From Ilyonectria destructans (taxonomy: Eukaryota > Ascomycota > Sordariomycetes > Hypocreales > Nectriaceae), in NCBI GenBank assembly GCA_020740775.1, contig JAHEWK010000006.1:868001-932000 (forward strand): DNA of 64,000 nucleotides. Reading direction: 5' to 3'. Within the stretch, counting starts at the first letter, position 1; each line of letters opens with the position of its first letter. Shown piece by piece: positions 33,056-43,462 of this stretch. The notes beneath the pieces are model-generated. The model worked only from the letters and a program-made list of their open reading frames with translations, was not told the origin of the DNA and made no database searches. Both the position numbers and the translations under genes were made by a program.

Positions 33056-33290
33056 GTTGAACGATGCTTGACTGAATTGTGAATATGCCTGCGAGTACAC
33101 CGGCTTAAAGAGAAGGACTGTTCATGGGTCTAGGAGTCACAACATGATCATCTCGTACGAGGAAGCGCAGCTCCGTTTTAACTCCAAGTAATCCAAGCGT
33201 TGTGTGGGGAACTCATGCTCCTCGTGTTGCCCTCAACGGTTGTGATTTGGCCCAAGACCGAGACATGGAGAACGAGTCGCTTGATCTGCT

Positions 33291-33318
33291 CTTTCTCCGA
33301 TAGTGGAGTCGGAGAAAG
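33291..33318. repeat. Perfect 10-bp inverted repeat, 8-nt loop
   Basis: CTTTCTCCGA (33291-33300) and TCGGAGAAAG (33309-33318) are exact reverse complements. The right arm is the start of the dispersed CGGAGAAAGTT repeat, so this may be two element ends joined head to head. Confidence 0.75.
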
Positions 33319-33381
33319 TTAATCAACTCCGATCCCTGCACATCGCATGACCAACAACTGCAACATGACTCAAGCAAGATG

Positions 33382-33480
33382 CGGAGAAATTTGACAAACT
33401 CCAAATCATTCTTAGTGAACTTCCACTCCACAGTCCGACTCCGCTTCCGCCGGCATCCCCATGGGCCCCAAGCTCCACTC
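33382..33480. repeat. Dispersed ~99-bp repeat, copy A
   Basis: Begins CGGAGAAATTTGACAAACTC and ends CCCCAAGCTCCACTC. It aligns along its length without large gaps to copy B at 43215-43313, with roughly three quarters or more of positions identical and many differences being C/T or G/A. It lies about 330 bp upstream of the GH31 start. Confidence 0.75.
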
Positions 33481-34289
33481 CAGAAATTAGCATCAAGAAG
33501 TTATCTATGCAGGCGCATCTGGTGTAGACCCGTCCAAGTGGCTGCTGTACATTCCCTGTTGACTAGCTGCGTCACCTAGCTTAGTTAATGGACGCAATCG
33601 CGACACGAATAAGCATTTTGACCCGCTTCATACAACGGGAAGATAGAACTATCATCATAGCATCAGCTGCATTCATCCGCCACTGGTAACCTTAGCCAGC
33701 ATAAGCTACAACTGTAGAAGTAGTGATCTACCTGGCTGTAATCTTACTCCGTCTCTTCTTACTCGGCCATTGTTCCAACGTTTGAGGTTCCATCGAACAT
33801 TTGGAAGGGCTGATTACCTCGCCAACTACCAGAACTCGCGAGCCACGGCGACCAGCAATCCGCATTGGTGAAATTGTTCCAAAACCATCTTAGTTAACAA
33901 AAGAAGTCTAATTTTCTTTGAGCAGGAACAGTCGGGGTGGCTTTGTCATGCCAACGCACCGACAGCGCCACCAACCGAACAGTGCATATGAGCAGCTCAA
34001 AGCCAAGTGACCATGAGCCTCACGCTACTGTTCTGTCCGTTTTGGCATCTTTGATTCAAATCGAACTAAGAGACATGTTCTGGGGTTAGTGCACGTCGAA
34101 ATAGCCATATAGTCTCATGAGACATCTCATGGTTATATCTGAAGATCTTTATCCATAACACCCTTAATCACATCATCAACCTGAGTTTCGTTTCGGTGCT
34201 TAACAGTCAATACGAACAACACACCAAAGAACAAAGCGCAAAGGCAAACACACAAGGACCCTCCTGTTTCTATTATTAGACTACACAAT

Positions 34290-35603
34290 ATGTCAACTAC
34301 CGACCTGACGACAAGAAAGCTTCGCCTACAAAATCTTAACCCAGCAACGCATCGCTTAGCTAATGTGGATGAGAGATGTATATACATGGATCATTTCACT
34401 AATTTGAGGATATATTTTACTTACGTATTAGGGCGCCTCAACCCACCTTATCCTTTCCTCAGCACGTATTTAATGCATTCTTCTACTTCAGCGTCTCGTC
34501 CCGTTCAAGCGTTTTCCTCCGCCACAGTTAAACAGATACCAGGTCAGTGCCCAGCAATCACCCTATTTGGTTTAATTGGCACCATTCTAAATTATAGGGC
34601 AAGAACCCTTTCAAATACCCCACAGAGAACTAACAAGACTACAGAGCATAGCGGCTTGAATAGAATCCATGACTTGCCCATAGAATTACTATTGTTACTA
34701 GTTTCACACCTTCATTCACTTCGAGATATTAAAAATCTCGCAAGTGTATCACGGGTGTTTCACTATATCTTTGGGAGAGAGTTATACAAGGAGTGTCATC
34801 GGAGGCTCGACTCCCTTCCTCTATTCATTGGTGCGATGAAAGGCGATATCGAGCTATTGGAACACTTTTTAAAATATGGTCAACCGATAGACCCAATCTG
34901 GACCGACGAAAAGATTCCTTATCCGATGTTTGTATATCCAAACCATCGCCCAATTCATGTTGCCATCGAACATTGGCAAGACGATACTGTTGATTGGCTT
35001 CTTGCTAACGGAGCTAACCCCAACCGATCAGAGCACCCTACAGAACTAAACTTCTGCAGAACACCACTACAGATCTGTATGCAAATGAGTTCAAAGAAAT
35101 TGCTCGCTAACCCCGACATGGATGCCACGACCCAATTCTGCATTTTAAAGGCTCTACTAAAAAGTGGTGCGGACCCGAACGTCAAAGATAAATTCTCTGA
35201 CTATCCTTTACGGCGATATTTCACGTCAGAAATTGGTGACATCCGTCATTGCATTCCATATATTTCACTGCTTTTATCATATGGAGCCAATCCACTTCAA
35301 CTCTGCAAGTATTACAATACGGAACACAAGTGCAGTTTTCGTTCTGAGCTTCTCGATTTTCGACCTCCTGCTGATAGCCAGTGTGTGCAGGATGCCGGGA
35401 TTATAAGTGAACGGCAGGTTGAAGACATTCTGGAAATGAGACAACACCCAGTATATGGTAGGCTTTTGTCACCTGAGGAGTTGCAATTGGGTCAAAAGCT
35501 CTTGTTTACAATAGCTTGTTCGCTCAAACCTAAGAGTCAAGATAAATTTGTTAGTCCCAATAGGATGTTGTATCAGGGATCTTGGGTCTATCTTTTACCT
35601 TAG
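34290..35603 (+). CDS. F-box protein with ankyrin-like repeats
   Basis: An open frame of 437 residues. An F-box is visible near residues 127-160 (IHDLPIELLLLLVSHLHSLR then ASVSRVFHYIFGRELY). After it come degenerate ankyrin-like units (LPLFIGAMKGDIELLEHFLK, RPIHVAIEHWQDDTVDWLLA, ILKALLKSGADPNVKDKFSD). F-box proteins bring substrates to SCF ubiquitin ligases, with ankyrin repeats as the likely binding face. The first ~110 residues look unlike a normal domain, so the real start may be later, for example ATG 34473 (MHSSTS). A GTCAGT..TATAG stretch at about 34541-34598 resembles an intron but splicing it runs into a stop. Its base composition is more AT-rich than that of its neighbours. Confidence 0.65.
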   Translation: MSTTDLTTRKLRLQNLNPATHRLANVDERCIYMDHFTNLRIYFTYVLGRLNPPYPFLSTYLMHSSTSASRPVQAFSSATVKQIPGQCPAITLFGLIGTILNYRARTLSNTPQRTNKTTEHSGLNRIHDLPIELLLLLVSHLHSLRDIKNLASVSRVFHYIFGRELYKECHRRLDSLPLFIGAMKGDIELLEHFLKYGQPIDPIWTDEKIPYPMFVYPNHRPIHVAIEHWQDDTVDWLLANGANPNRSEHPTELNFCRTPLQICMQMSSKKLLANPDMDATTQFCILKALLKSGADPNVKDKFSDYPLRRYFTSEIGDIRHCIPYISLLLSYGANPLQLCKYYNTEHKCSFRSELLDFRPPADSQCVQDAGIISERQVEDILEMRQHPVYGRLLSPEELQLGQKLLFTIACSLKPKSQDKFVSPNRMLYQGSWVYLLP

Positions 35604-36400
35604 CTTTCGTAGCTATTGCGGACGCACCGCTATCGCAGGCTTTATCTGCCTAGGTGGGTTGTTGGGTCTTCCAGTCCTCTCTGCTGCTCATTCTCCTACA
35701 CCATTTCAGGGATCTTCCGTCTGGGGGGGGGCGGTCATATACAATATTGAAGCCTGGGGTTTTTGGGATGGAGCCGAATGGTCGTCTTTGACAGCGTGGT
35801 TAATTAATCTTCTTTTTCAATATTCAACTACTCAACAGATACAAGAGAGACCAGAGTAGTCTATATCTATAAATCCAGCAAGTTTATTTTGGTAACCGAG
35901 AAACTTCTTAAGCCAGAGGGATACTTTTGCTCTTTTGTCTAGGGTAGCTCAGCCTGATAGAGAGATTTAGAATCGGAAGAAACATAACCCGTATTACAAC
36001 ACGCAGAGCTCTATGGCCTCTTCCTTTGGGGCAGTGCCGCAGCCTTGGAAATTGCTTTTGTCAGGCTGGAAGGCAGCAGCCACAAGGGCATTGGGTACAA
36101 ACGTGGCTCGTGACTTCAGCTTCGCCTCGCACTTTCTTTTTCCTCTCGACCCCACATTTGGGCATTTCGCTCAGCTACCACATCCCTTCAAGATGAAGAG
36201 ATATTGAATCGTACACTCATTTCCTGCATTTCCTCGTATCACTCTAGTCTAGGGGTTCAAAGCCATAGTCGCGACTATCGAATTCGCAGAACGCTACGTG
36301 ACGGCTCTGCGAAGTACCGCAAGGACCCAAACTCGGCTGCCGCCCTCGAGCCTCAGACTGATCTGCACACATTCCTCCCGGTTCTTGATTATTTGGCTCA
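35604..36400. other. Intergenic upstream of the NLR gene
   Basis: About 800 bp with short open frames only and no recognisable domain. It is expected to hold the NLR promoter. Confidence 0.35.
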
Positions 36401-39400
36401 ATGGCTGAGTTGGATCCCGAGCTCTATACTGTCGCATGGCTCGCCCCGCTGGAGATCGAGGCACAGGCTGCCCTACACTTGTTGGATAATCGGCACGAAG
36501 GCAGGTTTCCGATAGGCCGCGGTGATGACTATGTCTTCCAAGCTGGCGATGTATGCGGACACAATATCATCATTGCAACCCTACCAGCCGGTCAAGAATA
36601 TGGTACCGGCTCTGCCGCTGCCCTCGCCAGCCAGGTGAAGAAGTTTTTCCCGAATCTCTGGTTCGGCTTGCTGGTTGGTGTTGCAGCTGGACTCCCCAAC
36701 CTCTCGCGAGATCCGCCACTGGATATCCGTCTTGGCGATGTCCTCGTGGGCGTGCCCGAGGGAAATAGTGCGGGGCTTATAGCCTATGACCTAGGCAAGG
36801 AGACAGGCCAAGATGGTTTTCAGCTCTTGCGCCTCGGTCACGTATTGGCCACTACAGAAACGGTTGTCCGATCAGCCATTGGCAGCATTAAACTCAAGGC
36901 GCCGAATGATGCAGAAACGTTTTTGCCGTATTACGGGCATATCAAAGATAAAGAACACCCCAACGGCACATTCATCGACCCCGGCCAAGAGAAAGATGCA
37001 CTCTACCAAGTTAACGACGACGGGACAGAACATCTGGTAGAACGAGAACGAAGGTTGGATTCCAAGAGGACTCGAGTGTGGTACGGACCCATAGGCTCAG
37101 GAGAAAAGCTGATGAAGAATGCCCGGAAACGGAATGAGCTGAGAGACAAGTACAATATCATCGGCCTCGAGATGGAGGCGGCTGGGACTATGAACCGCAT
37201 TCCCGTGGGCGTCATTCGAGGGGTCTGCGACTATGGAGACGAACATAAGAATAAGGAATGGCAACCGTATGCTGCTGCAATGGCTGCCGCCTACGCCAAG
37301 GCCGTCTTGGCCGAGATTCCACCCAAGAGCGTCGTACGAAGAGAAGGCCCGACCATACAGAATAGCTGGTACGCATCACAGTTGTTTCGCTTACACGAAG
37401 GGTCTTGAGCTGACCTGTTACCCAGTGAAGCCGTGGCGATAGGCGGGGACGGCAGACCGAAGCGCAGACTCGACGAGCATCCTCTCTATGTCGCAGATGG
37501 TAGACCCAGGAGGCGCCGTTATGAAGATGATAACCAAAGTTTGCAAACCTTCCCTCATCGAGTTCAAGCTGGTAAGAACAATTAACTTATAATTTCTGCG
37601 AGAATATATTTGAGCTAAATTTCTGGGAAGCACCAAGATCACTGGATGAAGAACAGAAACGAATGCTCCTGGACTCATTGCGATTTGACCAAATCGATGC
37701 TCGCCACGAGGACATCAAGAAAGCACATACCAAGACATGTAAATGGCTGCTGGTAAAACCCGAGTATGTCGACTGGCTTGACCCCAGGAAGCTTGGCGAC
37801 CATCACGGCTTCTTATGGATCAAAGGGAAGCCTGGGGCTGGGAAGTCGACGTTGATGAAGTTCGCTCTCAACAATGCCCGGACGAAGATGAAGCACAGGA
37901 TAATCATCGCTTTCTTTTTCAATGCGCGAGGAGACGACCTGGAAAAGTCCACAATCGGGATGTATCGATCACTGTTACTACAGCTTCTCGAACGACTTCC
38001 AGAACTTCAGGGTGTCTTCGATTCCCTTGGATTAGTGGCATGGAATGGTGGCCCCCAGCAGTGGAGCGTCGAGTCACTGAAAGAACTTTTTGAACAAGCT
38101 GTGCAGGGTCTTGGAAAGTCCTCACTGGTGTGCTTCATTGATGCTTTAGATGAGTGCGACGAGCATCAGATCCGGGACATGATATCGTTTTTCGAACACG
38201 TGGGCGAACTGACTACGTCAGCCGGCATTGAATTCCAAGTCTGCTTTTCAAGCAGGCACTACCCTCACATCACGATTTCGAAAGGACTCAGCCTGGTTCT
38301 CGAAGGACAGGAAGGACATGACCAGGACATTGGCAGCTACCTAGACAACGAGCTGAAGATTGGACACAGTAAGCTCGCCGAGCAGATCCGCGCCGATCTC
38401 AAAGAAAAGGCGTCTGGGGTCTTTATGTGGATTGTCCTGGTGGTAGGGATTTTGCAACGGGAGTATGACGATGGCCACAAGCATACGCTTCGACAAAGAC
38501 TCCGAGATATCCCTGGGGACCTGCACAAGCTATTCCGCGATATTTTGACACGCGATCACCGCAACAGAGATGAACTAGTTCTATGTATTCAGTGGGTGCT
38601 CTTCGCAAGGCAGCCACTGAAGCCGGAGCAGTTGTACTTTGCCGTCCTCTCCGGCGTTGACCCGAAGGCTATATCCGATTGGGATCCCGATGAAATCGAA
38701 GAGGCCGATATCAAAAAGTTTATCCTCAGTTCCTCGAAAGGACTTGCTGAAGTCACCAGGTCCAAAAAAGCCGCGACGGTTCAATTCATTCACGAGTCAG
38801 TCAGGGACTTTCTTCTCAAAGAAAACGGACTGAAGGAAATTTGGTCTGACCTCGGAGGGAACTTCGAAGGAGAAAGCCACGAGCGACTAAAACAGTGCTG
38901 CGTCGGCTACATGGGTATCGGCTTCGCCGATCTGAACATTGGCATCTCACTCCCGGAAGCATCGTCCCAGCAAACTGCAGAAGCCCGCCAATCGAGAGAT
39001 AAAGCGTTTCCGTTCCTAGAGTATGCTGTACGGAATGTCCTGTATCATGCAGACGCGGCAGAATGGGGCGGCGTCAGCCAGACGACTTTTCTCCAGACCT
39101 TTCAGGTTGCCGACTGGATCAAGCACGACAACCAATTTGAGAGATTTGAATTGCGTCGACACACTCCTAAAGCAAGTCTGTTATATATATTGGCGGAGCA
39201 TAACCTGGTGAACCTTATTGGAAGCCACTCCAGCAACCTATCCTGCTTCCAAGTAGAAGATGAGCGTTATGGCCCGCCAATTCTTGCTGCCCTGGCCACG
39301 GGCAGTCGCGAAGCGGTCTTGGCACTTTTGAGAGCCCAGGCGGAGGCCGAGCCCGAAACGTCTCCACTTCACGGCCTGTGTGAACAATATTACCAAGACG

Positions 39401-40683
39401 GGAAGAAACGAGCTGCTTTTGGACGCGACTTCAAGTTTTCACGACAACGAAATCTCCTCTCATATCTAGCAGAGAGTGGCCAAGAGATGATCCTTGCTTT
39501 TGTCCTCGCTTCGGGCAAGCATAACGCCGAAGTCGTGTTAAAGAACAAGGCAGGACGGACGCCATTGTCGTATGCTGTTGAGAAAGGGCACGAGGCCGTC
39601 GTGCACTTGCTGCTAGATCGGGGCGCGCAGATTGAGGCGGCTGATAAGGAAGGCCGGACGTCGCTATCACATGCCGTCTCAAATGGACATATGTCTACGT
39701 CTAAGGCTATCATACAGCTGCTGCTAGATCGGGGCGCGCAGATTGAGGCTGCCGACAAGAACGGCCGGACGCCGCTATCGTATGCCGTCGAGACGGAGCA
39801 CGAGGCTGTTATACGGGTGCTGCTCGACTGGGGCGCGGAGATTGAGGCGGCTAATAAGGAAGGCTGGACACCGCTGTTATATGCGAGGCATGAGGCTGTC
39901 GTGCACTTGTTGCTCGACCGGGGCGCACAGATTGAGGCAGCCGATAATAACGGACGGACGCCGTTATCGCATGCCGCCACAAATGGGTACAGGCCTGAGT
40001 CCTTAGCCGTCGTGCAGCTGCTGCTCGGCTGGGGTGCGCAGATTGAGGCAGCCGATAATACCGGCAGGACACCGCTATCATATGCCGCCGCGAATGAGTA
40101 TGTGGCTGTTATAGAGCTGCTGCTCGATCGGGGCGTATATATTGAGGCAGCCGAGAAAGACGGCCGGACGCCGTTATCATATGCCGCCGCGTGTGGGCAT
40201 ATGGCTGTTATACAGCTGCTACTCGACCGGGGTGCGCAGATTGAGGCAGCCGATAATAATGGCCGGACGTCGTTATTATATGCCGCTATGTATAGGAATG
40301 AGGCTGTTATACAGCTGCTGCTCGACCGGGGCGCACAGATTGAGGCAGCCGATAATAACGGACGGACGCTGTTATCGCATGCCGCCACAAATGGGTACAG
40401 GCCTGAGTCCTTAGCCGTCGTGCAGCTGCTGCTCGGCTGGGGTGCGCAGATTGAGGCAGCCGATAATAACGGACGGACGCCGTTATCGTATGCCGCTACA
40501 AATAGGTACAGGCCCGAGTCCTTAATCATCGTACAGCTGCTACTCGGCTGGGGTGCGCAGATTGAGGCAGCTGATGATAACGGCCGGACGCCGTTATCAT
40601 ATGCCGTTGATACAGGGAATGAGGCTGTCGTGCGGCTGCTCCAGTTGCATGGTGCTAACCCTTCATCGTCAACATCGCCTTGA
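36401..40683 (+). CDS. NLR-type protein: PNP_UDP - NACHT - ankyrin repeats
   Basis: Exons 36401-37368, 37426-37571 and 37631-40683 join in frame to 1,388 residues. The first intron is 57 nt (donor GTACGC, branch GCTGAC, acceptor CCCAG) and removes the apparent stop. Residues ~9-310 are a nucleoside-phosphorylase-like domain (LYTVAWLAPLEIEAQAAL, LLVGVAAGLPN, NIIGLEMEAAGTMNRIPVGV). The NACHT NTPase follows with Walker A GKPGAGKST (437-445) and Walker B CFIDALDEC (~540), then a winged-helix-like HESVRDFLL. Residues ~1007-1380 are eleven ankyrin repeats. This is a classic fungal NLR layout of the kind linked to allorecognition and xenorecognition: ligand sensing by the repeats, NTP-driven oligomerisation, and an enzyme-like effector domain. 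It is cytosolic by family. The repeats are near-identical in DNA, see the repeat entry. Confidence 0.93.
39529..40665 (+). repeat. Eleven highly similar ankyrin repeat units
   Basis: Units of 99 bp (33 residues) alternate with 111-bp units carrying a four-residue insert (GHMSTSKA or GYRPESLA), and one 90-bp unit lacks three residues (PLLYARHEAVV). The shared core is LLLDRGAQIEAADNNGRTPL. The segments 39913-40060 and 40321-40468 are identical over 148 bp except one C/T change, which shows recent duplication or gene conversion inside the array. Confidence 0.92.
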
Positions 40684-43462
40684 CCTCCACCCCACCCGCC
40701 ACCTGCTCCTGCACTCTGTTTACATACCTCTTATCTTGGCAAATAGAATCTGCTGGAAACTGCTTCCGCAATCTCACACACATAGCCAGGCGCCACAAGT
40801 GGCGTTTACTCTTCCAGAAGTTCCTTGATAAGGCCATGACCTGTACCAAGTATTCCCAGCCAACAGTCCGCAACGAGTTTGAATGGATATCTCTTTTAAG
40901 TGGTCTACTAAGGCACCAGTCTCCTTCTGCGGGGGCGCTTTCGTCTTCTTGAAATGCAAAGGACTAGTCTCAAAAGCTTCTCAGTTTCCTGTTTGTCCCT
41001 TTGAAATTGAGATGTAAGCAAGGATACACTCAACCCAACGTATTTCAATATATTGAATGGATTGACAATCAGCGCCAACTCAATGTCAATCGATATCTAA
41101 TCTAGATTACATAAACATCAATCAATTTTGACCTATTGTTAATTGAATATATGTATGTATGTATATTTCTCGCCCCAGGCAGGTCCGCTATTAAGTACAC
41201 AACGTGCTGGGCCAGAGTCTAATATCTACATGCTACTGTGGGGAACAGTTCCCCGTAAAGTGCAGGAAAACCCCTATCCAGCATGGTATCTCTACATAAT
41301 ACCAAATAGCTCGCAATCCTTCTTCTTGAAATCCCACCATGGGTGGCAGCAGACTACGACAAGCCACAGCGCGCCCCAGAAACCGCTGGAAGCCACGCAA
41401 CCCGCTTGCAGCGCTGCCATAGTTGCTGTCTGTATCCGCCTCGCCTTCCATGTTGTGCATGCCCTTAACGCGTAAGCGGTACGTATCGATGAACAGCATA
41501 AAGACATCATTCTCCGATCGGTCATAAAGCTAGGTGCCATTATCAAGGCGAGTAAAGGGGTAGGCGACACATTATTCCAGCCCCTTTAGAGGCGATAAAT
41601 TTGCGGTTGCAGGCCTATTTAAAAATGATATCGTAGGATCGGCTTGTCTACTACAAATATTCTTATAGGCCTTCCACTCTGCCTTTTAGCAGTTCCTAGA
41701 TCGGTATAGGGTTGTGGAGTATTTTGCATATTGCTTGAGGTTGACCTCGAGCGGCAACTTTTTGCTGCTGGTATATGCAGAGGCTATAATGTATCGTTTC
41801 TGGCAATGATAACTGCAAAATACTGATTGTAAGGACTGAATCAATCTGAAGTCTGTATTCAAGCTTGTGCCGTAATAAAGACTGGACAGGGTGGATGAGA
41901 GGTAGGTACAAGCCGTGTGTTTAATGAGCTTTTCAGTCGGTGATGTGATGTGAGCAGGGTGAGCAAACAGTCCCCCGAGCGGAACAAGCTTCATCAAGGG
42001 ATTTCCCGCTGATCCGCCGGACCGACACCCACCACCATGCTCAAACTCGAACTTATGCCCAACTCTAGTCCCATTCCTCAAGGCATTGGCGGTCCCGCCT
42101 AGGAACTGGTCTCCTGTAGCGAAGATCACTGCCTTTCCGCCACTTTCGGCTTCAATTCACTTGCTACAATCCACTTTATCTGCGCATCTCAACACACCAA
42201 CTTGACGGTAATTATCACTTAACAGCAGCAGCTCGCTTCACCCAGTTCTAAAATTTAGGCCTTCCCTCCGAGGGTGCGCTGCAAGTTGTCAATCCACCAG
42301 TGCATATACTGTCCTGGCGGAAAGGGTTGAAAAAAGAGTTGGTAGCCGGGTTTTGGTAGAACTCGGGGGGGAATAGAGGCGATCTTCTTGACCAGCGAGG
42401 GATTTCCCCTATCTACCGTCTCCGAGACCGCGTCCTTAGTCATCCGGCCGGACCGGATTCCTCTGTCTGACAATGGCTCACTTAGCTACCTGGAGAAGCT
42501 GCCGCAGTCTATGCTCACTACAGCGCCCTACCCACTAATTACAGCGCACTGCCTAATACAATACCCTCAAGCTCTAGAGGTTATCGCTTCTATTCTAGAA
42601 GCCCGCCAGCCTCTGCTAACTATAGTACTATAGCTATGACTGCTAGAATAATAGCTATATTAAGCTTTAAAATTATTAAAAAATATATAGATAAATATTA
42701 AGTTTATGAATTATTTATTACATTCTTTTCTATGTATATAAACTTTAGCATAAATTAGAGAAGATATGAAATCTTAAGTAAAAAGAATAACTGTTACGTG
42801 CTTTTTACTGTCTGCATAGCATTGTATTGCTATGCGAGTAGCAATGCTCTTTTTTAAAATAATTTGGCTGTGGCTGGGCTTGCGCGCTGTCGTGTTACGT
42901 AGATAATTGTTGAGTTGACGACGTTCTCTGACTTGTACTGTAAATTTGGTGCGAGGGACGCAAGATCCGACATACGGGGGGAAATAGTAGGATCTACTCA
43001 ACATAAGTCCGATAACTCCTTGCCCAAACCACCCCGACGACAGCGTCTCGTCCCCTTCCCGTCAACCCCGTATTGCAGCCACATCACCGCGCCGTATACT
43101 AGCCTCGCCCGCTCCCTGGTGTAGCATAGCTCGGACACCGCATTTAGCCGCATAGAGACTTTCCAACGTCCGAGCGATCCTCTCCACTCGCACCAGGCCC
43201 TTGCCACGCGTTGTCGGAGAAAGTTGACAAACTCCGAGTGCTTCTTAGTGGGCTTCCTCTCCGCAGTTTGGCTCCACTTCCGGTGGCATCCCCACGGGGC
43301 CCCAGCTCCACATAGGGGATCGGCACTCTCCAGACCGTGAGGAGGACTACATATATTATGGCCTGTCCCCTTTTTTTTACGACTGCTGAAACAGCAGGTG
43401 CAATCTCCATGACTAGTCTGTTGTGAATATTTTCCATCCGTTTTCTGTCAATCGTGGCCAGC
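40684..43462. other. 2.8-kb gene-poor region
   Basis: No convincing gene on either strand. It includes a short TGTA microsatellite (about 41149-41164), an AT-rich stretch (about 42640-42790) and a dispersed repeat copy (43215-43313). The longest minus-strand frame (42129-41686) has no recognised domain. It may be decayed mobile DNA. Confidence 0.4.
43215..43313. repeat. Dispersed ~99-bp repeat, copy B
   Basis: Begins CGGAGAAAGTTGACAAACTC and matches copy A at 33382-33480. The first 22 bases are themselves partly palindromic (CGGAG...CTCCG). It ends 150 bp upstream of the permease start at 43463. Confidence 0.75.

Larger units (their letters stand above)
33056..34289. other. Intergenic with repeat copy and hairpin
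   Basis: About 1.2 kb upstream of GH31. It contains a perfect 10-bp hairpin (33291-33318), a partial third copy of the CGGAGAAAGTT repeat (33308-33333) and a 99-bp dispersed repeat (33382-33480). Otherwise nothing was recognised. Confidence 0.5.

Noticed and set aside
36401..37408. Separate phosphorylase-only gene ending at the TGA at 37406
   Set aside because: A 57-nt intron with donor, branch site and acceptor removes that stop and joins the frame to the NACHT exons, matching the known PNP-NACHT-ankyrin layout.
39390..40529. 379-codon open frame on the minus strand across the ankyrin array
   Set aside because: It is the antisense shadow of the repeats. Its Ser/Ala/Cys-rich periodic sequence follows from the codon usage of the sense strand.
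41143..41170. TGTA microsatellite as a functional repeat
   Set aside because: It is too short and common in intergenic DNA to claim a role.
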